DNA from: Paralithodes platypus
Lineage: Eukaryota; Arthropoda; Malacostraca; Decapoda; Lithodidae
DNA length: 64,000 nt
Assembly: GCA_032716605.1 (NCBI GenBank)
Contig: CM064506.1
Span: 23,590,743-23,654,742, forward strand
Direction: 5' to 3'
Shown here: positions 31,086 to 42,371 of the stretch, piece by piece
How positions within the stretch are numbered: position 1 is the stretch's first letter
How the letters are laid out: the number at the start of each line of letters is the position of its first letter
The notes under the pieces: generated by a model
Told to the model about the DNA's origin: nothing
Database searches by the model: none
The model's input: the letters and a program-made list of their open reading frames with translations, nothing else
Translations under genes and position numbers: made by a program

Positions 31086-31307
31086 GAAGTTAGTGTAGCC
31101 AGGTAATATATTTTCTTGAAGGCATGTCAGATTAAATAAAACAGCATAGTTAGCATTACTATGTTTTTTATTTAGAGATTCAATGTCTCGTGCAATTTTT
31201 CGTTGTCGGTCATTCAATAGGTACAATAAAGAACCGAAGTTATCAGCAGGTTGTGGGGTGGTAGGGGTTGTAGGAGGTTGCAACGTTTCAGCAATAGCTC
31301 TTGCCAT
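31086..31307 (-). pseudogene. Short protein fragment, possibly Penelope-like N-terminus
   Basis: The minus-strand ATG at 31307 opens a frame: MARAIAETLQPPTTPTTPQP, then LLNDRQRKIARDIESLNKK, and FNLTCLQENILPGYTN, ending in the (TA)n array. The last motif (an asparagine/cysteine helix followed by ILPxYTN) resembles the region before RT in Penelope-like elements, but this is a weak call. The composition (acidic/basic helix, P/T linker) looks like real coding rather than a chance frame. The rest of the protein is missing. Confidence 0.35.
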
Positions 31308-31346
31308 GTTCACACAGGTAATGATAAGAATAGAAACATAGATGGG

Positions 31347-31355
31347 TATTTATAG
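31347..31355 (-). promoter_or_regulatory. Possible TATA box upstream of the 31307 frame
   Basis: The minus strand reads ctataaatac about 40 bp before the ATG at 31307, at a distance suited to a Pol II promoter with a very short leader. Supported by position only. Confidence 0.3.
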
Positions 31356-33248
31356 GGGGGCTCCAGGGTGCATGCGTCGCGAGGTTAGCATTGAACAATC
31401 AATCCATATAGTTATATTTGCAAAAATAATTATTTTGAGTGGGCTAGAGACTATGGCATCCGAGTGTACAAGTGCTTATCGAGGTCACGCAAAATGCTCT
31501 ATCGAGGTCACGCAAAAGGCTCTATATTATCGATGGGCTTCTGGCACAGTACTACTTAAGGAGACTTCATTTTGTTTTTGGCTCTGGTCAACATTTCAAG
31601 TTTTTGTGTTCTCTCTGTAAACTGCTTCTTTCAACATAGGAGAATAGCATAGGAAGGAACAAAAACACATATCGCATCCATAACCCCCCGGGCCGGGGGT
31701 TCGACCTCGACCCCCGAAAAACAAGATTTTTTTGTTTTCAGCCACCCAAAATTGTTTTTGGTGTCTGTAGTCTAAAGGGATGCTATAAGCAATAGAAATG
31801 ACCATATGAGGGCATAAACACCCATAGGATATCCCTAGGGCCCCCTTGGGAGGGCCCCAAAATCTTTGTTTTTGTCAATGTTTAACTTATAAATAATAAT
31901 ATAAAATAGTTTAGTCCCCCAAATTATCAAGTTTTCTTTGCGAGCGGGTGGCACTAGACGGGAAGAAGCCAATATAGGGGTAACTCAAGGAAAATGTTTC
32001 ACGGGCTCAAACTGGAATAAGTTTTAGTTACGAGTAAATTTCAATCTCTATTCATGAATAGTGCATGTTTATTCACCTTATATGATGATGAGTCAGCCAT
32101 TTACTGTCCGATTGTCTCCAATTTCGCCATATAATTAGAACAAGTATACATACACACTCCCTCGGAAGCTTTTTGAGTTTGGGAAATATTTTCCATACTC
32201 AAATGATTTATTTATGGTAAAAAATTGGGTAAATTAGTTATATTGATAATTTACCTGCGGTTTTAAACATTATCACATATCAACTTGGCAATCTGCTTCC
32301 TAGGAGATGTAGACAGTCTATATAGGGTACCTCATACACAATATAAAACAATTTTGCAAAGTGGTTTTTGGATCATCAGATATTTAGTAAAAAAAAAACT
32401 AAAAATGCGCTCACGCGCGCGCGCGTCGATATAGGACAATGAAAATTTCAGCGAGTCACCGTTACACCATTAGCGTATATGTGTCAAAAGGCCAGCAATG
32501 AGTCTCTTCTAGAAGTTTAATTTAGAATATATCCAGGAGTCTCCCCTTAACAAATTACAACACAGATTAAATCCCATAATGCCTCCCCCGGGATTATAGG
32601 GCTTGAACATGTGGATTTTGGATTACTAGTCCTGTGCCGTAAAGGTATTACAGTTGGACACGCGAAGGTACGAGCGTGGACAGTAATTTCTTAATATTTT
32701 GTGAAGACACAATTATGATATATTGGCGAATCATTTTAATAAGCTGCTTGTGACACAATATAATAACTACTACACAGTTCACTGCCTCCAGTTCTGTTTA
32801 CACCAAGATCTAAAACACAATCAGGAACACTTAATCCCTAAAAAAAAAAAAAAATATTATGTTCTGCACATACAATTAAGTAGTATTTATATGAAAAACA
32901 AAAAAAAGGTCCTCTCTTCTCATTCATATCTTGCCTTCAAATATTTTTTTGCAGTTCTTTTTTGCATCCTGCCTAGAGACGTCGTATATTGCAATTTCAC
33001 AAAGGGCTTTCGCAATTTACTTTCCGAGAAACTCATAAATTTCCTTTGAACACTACTCTCTCTTTGCTTCATGTAGATGCCAAGAAACTCGTACAGAAAG
33101 GAGAAAATGTACAATCTCACAAATAAATGTACACAAATATACCTCGGACTTAACCCCTTTAGAAACTCGAACACATAATTGAAATACATGACAAACACAG
33201 CAATCAAAACAAATATAGGCACATATAGAGATTGATTCATGATGCAGA
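31356..33248. other. No gene seen; unique-looking A/T-rich DNA
   Basis: Contains a doubled word (cgaggtcacgcaaaa at about 31482 and 31503), a cgcgcgcgcg run near 32415, and an A run near 32840. No domain, RNA gene or known repeat is recognised. Confidence 0.5.
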
Positions 33249-33655
33249 TTGTGTAGAATCAGAGAGGCTTCCACAGTGAGTCTATCTGTCTACACACACG
33301 GACACAAACATACACACACGCACACACCCAAGCAAGCAAACACACACACACACACTCAAGCATCAAACACACACATACACCCAAGCAAACACATACACAA
33401 CCAAGCAAACACATACACACACACACACACACTTAAGCAAACTCATACACACACTCAAGCAAGCAAACACACACACATACACACTCAGGCAAGAAAGCAC
33501 ACACACATACACACACACTCAAGCAAGCAAACACACACACACACACTCAAGCAAGCAAACACATACACACACACACTAAAGCAAGTAAACACACACACAA
33601 GCAAGCAAACACACATACACAACTAAACAAACACGCACACACACACACACTCCCT
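33249..33655. repeat. CA-rich minisatellite with caagcaagcaaacaca units
   Basis: Irregular units of 25-40 bp built from (CA)n, (CATA)n and the linker ctcaagcaagcaaa, about a dozen copies. A long open frame across it is a by-product of stop-free CA repeats and is not called as a gene. Confidence 0.85.
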
Positions 33656-34500
33656 CTCCAGCACACTCCCCTCCGAGACAAACACACTGAAGACTCAAGA
33701 CAGCAGCTAAGCAGAGCCAGATTGCCTATATTCCCGAGCCGTACCAGAGCTGTAGTGGTGTAGTGTGTAGAGTGGTGGTGCAAGGGAAGGGGAAGGGGGG
33801 GGAGAAGACACCTTATTAAGCACGGAGATACGGTCTGTTGTGTTGGTGGTGAGAGAGAGAGAGAGAGAGAGAGACTGTATATCTCTCTTTATTAAATACC
33901 TCACCTACTCAGACCGTCAGATAATCAGAGACACATACTCAGACACAGATTTTTTTTGTTTTTGTATTTGAGTCGGTCTTTACTCTTTAAAACGTACATA
34001 TCTTTCCTAAGCTGTATAATATTGTCTAATGTTCGCCCGAATAATAGTAAGATATGCGGTATAGGGTTACAACAGTTATATAATGAAAGGTATCCGTCTA
34101 GGTAACAAGTACAGACAACCACTGAGTGAATCAGTGTCAAGGCCTGCTACACCTTTAAAAAATATAAAATAAAAAAAAAAAATAAAAAAAAAAGGTCCCA
34201 CCCCTCTCCCATTCTTAAGTAAGCCATTTTAGATTTACAGAAGAGTGACCATTACTTGCATTACTGCATGTCCACAAACATATCAGTAATGTAAGCATGT
34301 TTCCTTCCAATTTTTTTGTTTTATTATTTTTGTTTACACACATACGAAATTACTGGTACAAATATGTAGGTTCAGAGTTCAGACACAGACATAGAGTACA
34401 CTGAGAGACACAGACGTACACATACAGTATATACATAAGTTGATCTGTATAGTAATGCATTGGCATATAGGCTACTGTACATATGTATAATTGTAAAAAC
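33656..34500. other. Intergenic; (GA)n and M6 scrap
   Basis: (GA)n at about 33850-33872. An M6 fragment at about 33965-34075 (tttcctaagctgtataatat, tgtctaatgttcgcccgaat). A-rich run at 34163-34192. No gene is seen. Confidence 0.55.
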
Positions 34501-35150
34501 ACGTAACACACACCAAATGTACACTTTGAAAACATGCTACACATGAACAAACATGTGCAATACACACACTCATAAACACACAGACACACAGACACACACA
34601 CAAACACACACAAACACACACATTTGCTGTAATAATCGTGAACATGTTGCAATAATAAGCGCTCTTGTGCCGCCAGTAATATCATGCATACATACATACA
34701 TTCATACGCCTGGTTTAATAATGTCTGGGGCGGGCATAATAAGCGTGTATTCTGTAATGTAATGGAGTACTGAATATAACACACACATACATACATACTA
34801 ACACCCACACACACACACACACAGCTGCAGTACTAATATTCTGTGGGTGGCATAATAGGCGTGTATACTGTAACGTAATGTACGGCTGAATATAGCCTGC
34901 CTGGGTTTGTATAACAGAATAATTATGCATTTACAGTATTTCTATTATGAGAAAGCCCATGGACATTTTATAATTTTGTTTTCCTATGAAAATGATTATT
35001 AGTTTGATGATTGGTCATTTTTCAATATTTTCGGAGAATTATTGGTTCCTCCACCAAACGAAGACTGCTGAGCTTATGTGATCGTCGGTGTGTGTGGGTG
35101 TGTGTGTGTGTGTGTGTGTGTGGGTGTGTGTGTGTGTGTGTGTGTGTAAA
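34501..35150. repeat. CA/CATA microsatellites and a (GT)n array
   Basis: (CA)n-rich at 34563-34622, catacata units at 34686-34704 and 34782-34800, (CA)n at 34806-34823, and (GT)n at 35093-35147. Two diverged copies of a segment with ggcataataagcgtgtat (34732) and ggcataataggcgtgtat (34850) lie about 118 bp apart. Confidence 0.8.
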
Positions 35151-35880
35151 CAGGATTTCTCAATAACTAAAGGACGTATTTCATTTGAGATTTCGCCCCC
35201 CTCCCCCTGTCTCACCCCTCGCCACCCATAAAATAAACGCCCCCCAAAAGACCACATAAGAGGTTTGTGGCTGATCCTCACGATACTCACTATGAGGTAT
35301 ACTGGTTACCAGGGTTCAGAGAATAGTCAACCCACGCGTAGGTACCTGTGAATGAGTGACGTCACAGTCCCCACGCTCTGCCTGCACCCCTCATATAAGA
35401 CATCTTGTTTTTGTGATATATTGAACTATTCGTGTAAATATAATCTTATTTAATGTTACAGGACAAAATAAAACAATAAAATATATCAAGCTTAGTATAT
35501 TTTACAATTAAATGTGCATAAATATGAGGTAATATATTTTGGATGATAGCAAGCATACCAATGAATAACATATAGGCTATAGGCTACACCAAAGAAAGTG
35601 CTTACATTAACTTCATATGAGAGAGAGAGAGAAAGTGGGAGTGGTTGCTACCTGATTAGGGGCTACTTATTCCTAAGGAAGGGCATATTATAATGTCATT
35701 AGTGAAGGAACGGACACACACACAAACACGCACACAGACTTGTGTTTGTGTGTGTGGACAAGCGGTGATGTGTGTGTGTGTGTGTTGATCTGAGTGAATA
35801 TCTGTGAGTGTATGTGTGTATGGGATAGTGGGAATGAGTGTTTGTGTATGCGTATCTTGCTCACCTTTATCATGACAAAA
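35151..35880. other. No gene seen
   Basis: Short GA and CA runs (35620, 35712, 35770-35790) in otherwise plain DNA. Confidence 0.5.
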
Positions 35881-36013
35881 GGACTGCATTTTACAAACCA
35901 TGAGTGTGTGTGTTGAATTCTAGCTTGTCAATGTTAAGCTGATAAATCTTTTTAATGCCCTATGAATTTTCCGCCAAGTAGAAGGAACACACACACATAC
36001 TTATGCACACTCA

Positions 36014-36050
<37 letters not shown>

Positions 36051-36420
36051 GCACGCACAAACTCTTACGCGCACTCATTAACACACACACACACACACAC
36101 ACACATGCATTTTACAAACTCATGTGTGTGTGTGGGTTGGGGTTAGTTTCTAGCTTGTCAATGTTAAGCTGAATATTTTTCCTAACGTCATACACACAGT
36201 CACACACGCACTACATTTTATAAACTGTGTGTGCATGTGTGTGTGGGGGTTGGGGTTAATTCTAGCTTGTCAATGTTAAGCAGAATAGTTTTCCTAACGT
36301 CATACACACACACACACACGCACTGCATTTTACAAACTGTGTGTGTGTGTGTGTGTGCGCGCGCGCTTTTGAATTCTACCTTGCCCATGTTAAGCTGATG
36401 ATTGTTTCTACTGTCATATT
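35881..36420. repeat. Tandem repeat, 105-125 bp unit, four copies
   Basis: Each unit has ctgcattttacaaact, a (GT)n run, a variable gaattcta/ggttggggtta segment, then tagcttgtcaatgttaagc, and a caca run. Copies start near 35884, 36107, 36215 and 36324. The last is interrupted by gcgcgcgc and diverges (accttgcccatgttaagc). Confidence 0.8.
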
Positions 36421-36529
36421 ACCAGCTGCCAAATGATCACACCCACATTAGAATTAGAATTAAAACAGCAAGCTACAAGGGCTATGTAAACAGCAAGCTA
36501 CAATATGTATTATTCATTGATTAGTAAAT

Positions 36530-37086
36530 GCAGAACATTTTATTTACCAGTTGATATACAGGTGGAATTGTTTAAAGCAATGGTTAGACCAGTTATGTTG
36601 TACTGTATGCTGCTGAGGTATGGGGACATTATGTTATTAGAAAATTAGAACAGCTTCATTTGAGGTTTTTAAAGCATACATTACATGTTCATAAGTATAC
36701 TAGTAATGACATGTTGTATGGTGAACTTGGTGAATATCCTATAGACATAATATTAAGTGTGCAATGATCGGTTACTGGGTGAGATTAATTACTGGTAAAA
36801 CAAGTACGGTAAGTTAAGTTATATAATGTACAAGTGTTTGTTACATTTGGATCAGGTTGGTGTTTATACTTCACCTTGGTTGAATTGTGTTAAAAGTATT
36901 TGTAATGATTGTGGGATGTCTGGAGTCTGGTTGTCACACAATGTAATAACCCCAGCCTGGTTCAGATTGGCAATAGAACAACAGCTTAAAGATCAACGGA
37001 CAACAAAATGGAATAGTAATTTGTCAAGTAGGGCCATTTGTAGTAGCTATAGAACTTATACATTTGTCCTCAGTATGGAGGATTAA
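36530..37086 (+). pseudogene. LINE reverse transcriptase C-terminal remnant
   Basis: Frame pieces on the plus strand: VELFKAMVRPVMLY then AEVWGHYVIRKLEQLHLRFL, MLYGELGEYPIDI, MIGYWVRLITGKTS, then 36826-37086 MYKCLLHLDQVGVYTS, WLNCVKSICNDCGMSGVW, and LAIEQQLKDQRTTKWNSNL to a TAA. This is the post-palm region of a LINE class common in molluscs, cnidarians and crustaceans. There are frame breaks near 36600, 36765 and 36815. It was 5'-truncated before position 36530 and is inactive. Confidence 0.8.
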
Positions 37087-37181
37087 CTTGCGAAATTGGA
37101 TAAGGGAGTAAAAGGGAGTGTGTAAATATACACACACACACACACATTGTAATTGTCTCAACTTCTGATGTTGTTAGTTAA

Positions 37182-37393
37182 GCCTTTGAGTACCAGCTAC
37201 GTGTGTTATATTGTATTCTAGCTAGGATATATTAATACGATATTATGCAGCTTCGGAAGGATCTACGGTAGTTAAAAAGGTTGGTTGAGATAGTTGGAAG
37301 CCATATTATTGCTAGAGGTCCTTCCTAATCTGAATACAATGGTCTAATAGTGGCTACACTATAAAGAAAAGGACATCACCGGTACTTTATGGG
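37182..37393. mobile_element. M6 MITE, 212 bp
   Basis: TTAA 37178-37181 and 37394-37397. The left end gcctttgagtaccagctacg is matched on the right by catcaccggtactttatggg. The centre has the inverted pair ttcggaaggatctacgg / aggtccttcctaatctgaat, so the whole element can fold back. Confidence 0.8.
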
Positions 37394-37397
37394 TTAA

Positions 37398-37689
37398 CTG
37401 TATAGTAACTAACATCATTGTTTTTATGCTATATATTTCAAGATAGGTATTTTAGCATTCATAATTCCAAATCATTATCATACCACACACAACTAGAATT
37501 ATAAAACATCCGCTTAGTTTCACCTGTATGTTCGTGATTGAGTTCTCAAAGTGAATGAACTGACCGACCTCCCACTGACCCCTAGCCTCTGTCCCCACTG
37601 TGGGGAGAATGACGTCATGCGTGAAAGACAGCGCGTTTTCTTTGAGCGGTGGGTTGACCCTATATTCTCTGGACCCTGCTGGTTACTAA
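37398..37689. other. No gene seen
   Basis: Unique-looking spacer between two M6 copies. Confidence 0.5.
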
Positions 37690-37894
37690 GCCTGAGTACC
37701 AGCGACGTGTGTTCTATATTATTCTAGCACTATTTAGACGATCTAATGCAGCTTAGGAAGGATCTGTGGTAGTTAAGAGGGTTAGTTGAGATAGTTTAAA
37801 GTCATATTATTGCTAGAGATCCTTTCTAAGCTGAACAAAATCGTCTAATAGCTGCCAGAATATGATGAAAAGGACGTCCCTGGTGCTGCACGGG
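37690..37894. mobile_element. M6 MITE
   Basis: gcctgagtaccagcgacgtg on the left (site now CTAA at 37686-37689), ending gtgctgcacggg before TTAA 37895-37898. The centre has cttaggaaggatctgtggta and gatcctttctaagctgaaca as an inverted pair. Confidence 0.75.
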
Positions 37895-37898
37895 TTAA

Positions 37899-38250
37899 TC
37901 TTTCTCTCCTTTTCTCTCTTTCCCTGGCTTGTATCCATTCGGCCCCATTCAGCCAACTGTTTTAAGACATTTATCCCCATCCAGGTGTCGATTTCTTCCT
38001 GGCGAGCGTTAGCGAGCCTGTATTGTATGGAGAAATCCGGCTTCGCCGGAGACATTTTTCTATCGAATAAATGTACAAATTTAGCTTGCTGTCAAAAAAT
38101 ATATATATATGGTGGCTCGCTGCCGCTCGCCAGGTACATATTGACACCTGGATGGGGGTAAGCGTCTTAAAACAGCAGGCTGAATGGGGCCGAATGGATA
38201 TAAGCCAAAATGAGAGGAAGAGAAAGAAAAACAAAGCGAGGTGGGCTCTC
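37899..38250. mobile_element. M4 foldback-like MITE, 352 bp
   Basis: Flanked by TTAA 37895-37898 (shared with M6) and 38251-38254. Left arm: tgtatccattcggccccatt, ttttaagacatttatcccca, tcctggcgagcgttagcgag (37998). Centre: ccggcttcgccgg. Right arm: ggctcgctgccgctcgccag (38114), gacacctggatgggggtaag, gaatggggccgaatggatat. The arms are near-complementary, so the element is a long hairpin. Confidence 0.82.
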
Positions 38251-38357
38251 TTAAAATTAAGGACTTTACGCACACATAAATGATAACCCCTACTGGGGGT
38301 TTAAGGAGGTCTAGGGAGGTAACTATAAAAAAAAATTATATATATATATATATATAT

Positions 38358-38998
38358 GTTTCTAGTCTCTCAGTGGGGATCGAACCATCGACCATCAGGA
38401 CGATAGCCGACGCTTTAATCAATTACACCACGGCAGTCTAAAAGACACTCAGCCTTCTATCCTATTTATGTTAGGGAGAAGGGAAACCCACTAGGCGAAT
38501 ATATTTAAATTCAAACCTAGTTGTAGGATCGATATTTCCAGAATACCATACACGGATTTTTGAGTGTCCCGACGCAACTCGGGTCGAAATTGATTTCATT
38601 TAATTCTAACCAACAAAACATGAGAGTTACAAATATTGAGAATATATCACAAATACACGTGAGCCACTAAATGTTTCTAGTCTCTCAGTGGGGATCGAAC
38701 CATCGACCATCAGGACGATAGCCGACGCTTTAATCAATTACACCACGGCAGTCTAAAAGACACTCAGCCTTCTATCCTATTTATGTTAGGGAGAAGGGAA
38801 ACCCACTAGGCGAATATATTTCAATTCAAACCTAGTTGTAGGATCCATATTTCCAGAATACCATACACGGATTTTTGAGTGTCCCGACGCAACTCGGGTC
38901 GAAATTGATTTCATTTCATTCTAACCCACAAATGGTCGATGGTTCGATCCCCACTGAGAGACTAGAAACATTTAGTGGCTCACGTGTATTTGTAATAT
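38358..38998 (-). repeat. tRNA-like SINE, duplicated, with an inverted third piece
   Basis: Two direct copies with a 315-bp offset (starts 38358 and 38673) share gtttctagtctctcagtggg, gacgatagccgacgctttaa, ccacggcagtctaaaagaca and tttttgagtgtcccgacgca. On the minus strand each has gactgccgtggtgtaattga (A-box region) and gatggttcgatccccactga (a good B box), hence tRNA-derived. A third, inverted piece lies at 38932-38998. The copies are nearly identical. Confidence 0.75.
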
Positions 38999-39002
38999 AT
39001 TG

Positions 39003-39044
<42 letters not shown>

Positions 39045-39130
39045 AAATATATGGAAATAATAAATATATAGAAATAATAAATATATATAAATTTTCCCAT
39101 TCAAGAGGAAGGTTGACGAGGAATAATTTA
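38999..39130. repeat. (TA)n and A/T-rich repeats
   Basis: (TA)n at about 39004-39038, then aaatatatagaaataat units repeated three times. Confidence 0.8.
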
Positions 39131-39229
39131 TGGGGGCCCACATATTTGTTTTATTTTTATTTCTCTCCCTTTCTATCTGGGTTGTATCCATTTGGCCCGA
39201 TTCAGCCTACTGTTGTAAGACGTTTATCC
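39131..39229. mobile_element. M4 MITE, left part of a copy split by a solo LTR
   Basis: gggggcccacatatttg, tctatctgggttgtatccat, ttggcccgattcagcctact, then acgtttatcc, where the LTR begins. The family continues cccatccaggtgtcga, which is found at 41023. Confidence 0.8.
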
Positions 39230-41018
39230 TGTGACGTTAACCACTCCGTTAGAACCGCATGGCTTGTCCTAAAGTGACTCGCTAGGATCGCCAGGGCAGT
39301 GGATGGGGCTACAGTTTGTGTATTAGTGTGTGCTTTATTTCATATGAAAGCTTGTGTCATGGGGAGTCCAGAAAGGCTCTTTGTTTTCACCCATGTCAAG
39401 GCTTTATATATTTAATTGTAAAGTATATGTTTTATCATTAACTAGTAATGATGGGATCTGGGAGAGAGAGAGAGAGAGTAGAACAGAGTGAGAGGGAGCG
39501 CGCAGTGTTTTTGTCCCGCTCGATGACGTCACGGCTGGCTGCCTCGCGGGGGTTGGTGGAGAGAGGTCCTTACCATGCTGCAAGCTCTTGCTAGTGGCTA
39601 GAGGACTTGTAACCGCTTTTTTCCCACTCGAGCTAGTGTGAGTATATATACAGTTCCTCGCCACTCTCTCCCTCAGATCTGGTTTCTAGAACGCACCCAT
39701 CTTTTTCCCTTGCTACCTGTATCCCGCTCGCACCTGAGAATCTTTTCCTCTGCCTACCTCTCTCTTTTTTCATATCTTTCACCACCTTTTATTAATATTA
39801 TATCCCCTCTGGTTAACTCTGCAAAATCAGCTTCATGCTGGCCAGTTGTATTGTGCGTTAAGGTCTGATATAACCCATGTATGTTAGTTGTTAAGATAAG
39901 TGGATCACGAAGCATTGGTTGGCATTTATATTGTTTAAGTACTGCATCCTTTAATTATTAGTGTTCTGCTGGATTAGATAATGCTAGACTAGGGGTCGGA
40001 TATTATAAGGTATTGTTTCCTATGAGTGCTGGCTTTAGTTAAAAGCTGCACGACATACCTGAGAACTGGAGTTGATTGAGTAAATTCTAGTCTGTGTGCC
40101 ATTGAGAGTAGAGCATGCACGAATGAGGGCTTTTTGCCTATACCATTCTGCACTGTTCTAGTCTCGATTGTTTGTCTTTGAGGTACGCCAGGAGAACGCT
40201 TAATACTTCGGTATTAAGGTTTCTCAAGAGAGCTACCCTTCCCTATAACGTAATATTTGACGCACAGACTTCAGATTTGCACTAGGCTATGCGGCATGCC
40301 CTGCGCACCAGTATCTCGTATCATTGACTCTAGCTAGACTTTATCAATCATAGTAGACATTAAGTATATTAACCTAATTACTCTTTTTATGCATACCCAT
40401 TTATGATTACACAAGCATTTCGCAGCCTAGTTTGATGCTTGAGACACAAACGACTTAGGCTCTTTTTGTTGATAGGAATACTGCATTGTCGTGGCGATTA
40501 TTATTATTTTTGTGGCATTTAGGATATTCTTGGCTCCGACGGCATTATATATTCTGCCTTTTTGTGTGCATAGCCTGCACGAGCATTGTTCCGCTGCCTG
40601 CCTTTTTGGGTTCCATTTCCGATACGAGCATCTTTATAGCATCTAACATTTAAAGAAGATTCCTTGTTAGTGTTGAAGGACTTTAGTGCACTTTCTTTCA
40701 TGCAGGATTGCCTGACATTTATTGATTAAAGTAACGTAAGCTGTAACTTCTTACCACCTTACTTTGCATACCATAACCAAGCACCTTCGGTTATAGGTAG
40801 TAATAGGCTGTTTTCACATAACATTAAGCCTAGAGTAGACGCACATTTATTGAGTTTGATAGCCTATTATTGCATATAGAACTCTGTAGAGTATTTGTGA
40901 TCTTTGTTCACTGGGAATATACATCAGAGGTTGGATCTAGCGCTTTCCGTTGTAGCATTTATGCCATTACTAGTCCAATGAATAAGAGCCCTGATATATT
41001 TGAACCCCAGTCGTAACA
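39230..41018 (+). repeat. Solo Ty3/gypsy LTR, 1789 bp, with ATCC target duplication
   Basis: Starts TGTGACGTTAACCACTCC and ends CAGTCGTAACA, flanked by ATCC at 39226-39229 and 41019-41022. The interrupted M4 sequence is continuous when the LTR and one ATCC are removed. There is no internal element sequence, so it is the product of LTR-LTR recombination. It is colinear with LTR A: agaaccgcatggctt, gactcgctagga, gatcgccagggcag, the CG-rich segment with a GA run (39460), TATATATA (39643-39650), and tcaagagagcta. Confidence 0.9.
39643..39650 (+). promoter_or_regulatory. Likely TATA box of the solo LTR
   Basis: TATATATA follows the CG-rich segment at the same relative place as TATATA in LTR A (1599-1604). 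A solo LTR can keep promoter activity; no transcript evidence is available here. Confidence 0.45.
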
Positions 41019-41022
41019 ATCC

Positions 41023-41254
41023 CCACCCAGCTGTCGAGTTTTGCCTGGCGACCGATAGCGAGCCAGTATATTTGTTATAATGTTTTTGACAGCAGGTTAA
41101 ATTTGTAAAACAAAATCATATATTGTTGACTCGCTAACGCTCGCCAGAAAGAAATCGACACCTGGATGGGATTAAACGTCTTAAAATAGTAGGCTGAATG
41201 GGGCCCAATGGATACAAGCCAGAGAAAGAGAGAACAACAATAGGCCAACCCCCC
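41023..41254. mobile_element. M4 MITE, right part of the copy started at 39131
   Basis: ccacccagctgtcgagtttt, gcctggcgaccgatagcgag, then after a shortened centre gactcgctaacgctcgccag (41122), gacacctggatgggattaaa, gaatggggcccaatggatac, ending aaccccccTTAA with TTAA at 41255-41258. Confidence 0.8.
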
Positions 41255-41326
41255 TTAATAATAATGAAACCACCTGTATTTCCCCCGGGTAGTTATACCT
41301 TTAATCTCATTAGGCTACACTTTTAA

Positions 41327-41703
41327 GGGTGCCCACCTCGCTTTTTTTTCTCTTTATCTTCCTCTCGCTTTGGCTCTTATCCATTCGGCCCCATTCAGCC
41401 TACTGTTTTAAGAAGTTTATCCCCATCCAGGTGTTAATATTTTCCTGGCGAGCGGTAGCGAGCCAGCATATATATATTTTTGTTTTGACAGCAAGCTAAG
41501 TTTGTACATTTCTCGATAGAAAATTTCTCCGGCGAAGCCGGATTTATTCATACAATGCTGGCTCGCTATCACTCGCCAGGAAGAAATCGACACCTAGATG
41601 GGGATAAACGTCATAAAACAGTTGACTGAATGGGGCCCAATGGATACCAGCCAGGGAAAGAGAAAAGCAGAGAAAGATAAAAAAAAAAATCCGGTGACCC
41701 TCC
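41327..41703. mobile_element. M4 MITE, intact 377-bp copy
   Basis: TTAA 41323-41326 and 41704-41707. Ends GGGTGCCCACC and, reversed, GGAGGGTCACC. Left arm core tcctggcgagcggtagcgag (41443), centre ctccggcgaagccgga, right arm core ggctcgctatcactcgccag (41558). This is the reference copy for M4. Confidence 0.85.
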
Positions 41704-41829
41704 TTAATAACGCTAACAGCCGAGCTACGTAATCCATTAACTTGACTTTTTATTAAACAGGGAACTCATTTACCAGAACCAGATACAAATGATACAATAT
41801 GATATGATGAGTGGGAACAAATGATATGG

Positions 41830-42240
41830 CTACTAACCCCTTCAATACTAAATGCTAATTATCTTCTGGTTACCATTGGACGATTTTCTTTAGCTTATAA
41901 TCTACCTGCAGGACTAAAAGGGGTAAATGCGAGCTCAACAATCCCTCTGAAGAACGTCGATTCTTATTAAGTTGCATATAATCGTCTAACTTGGGCCAAA
42001 TTCAAAGTTAACCCCTTCTGTAACGTGGCGTCCTTTTAACCTTGTTCTGGCAACTATTATATACAATTGTTTTCAGTCTATAAAGGGCCTTCAACAATTA
42101 ACAGGCTTCGAACTATCTCACTTGACCCTTTTCACTACCACAAATCCTTCTTAAACTGCTTTAAATTGTCTAAATATAGCTAGAATATATTTAAGAAAAC
42201 ATCGCCGGTACAGAAGGAGTTAACAAATGTGGCATCGTGC
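41830..42240. mobile_element. Two M6-like MITE copies in series
   Basis: First: aaccccttcaatactaaatg, ggttaccattggacgatttt, gcatataatcgtctaacttg. Second: ttaaccccttctgtaacgtg, ccttgttctggcaactatta, tagctagaatatatttaaga, catcgccggtacagaaggag then ttaac. Both are diverged; the junction lies near 42030. Confidence 0.6.
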
Positions 42241-42371
42241 AGAAGGGGTTAATTTTAGACATGATATATCTTTACTAGACTAACTAGTACGATACGTCAG
42301 AGATACAATGTGATAAAGGCAAAAAATAATAAAAATTATACAATTTTGTAAATATATTCACCTGTTATTAA

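Noticed and set aside
33249..33626. 125-codon open frame rich in T/H/K
   Set aside because: It lies wholly within a CA-rich minisatellite; the reading is open only because CA repeats lack stops.
38365..38440. Functional tRNA gene
   Set aside because: The B box is good, but the cloverleaf is incomplete and the sequence is duplicated with identical flanks, as for a SINE.
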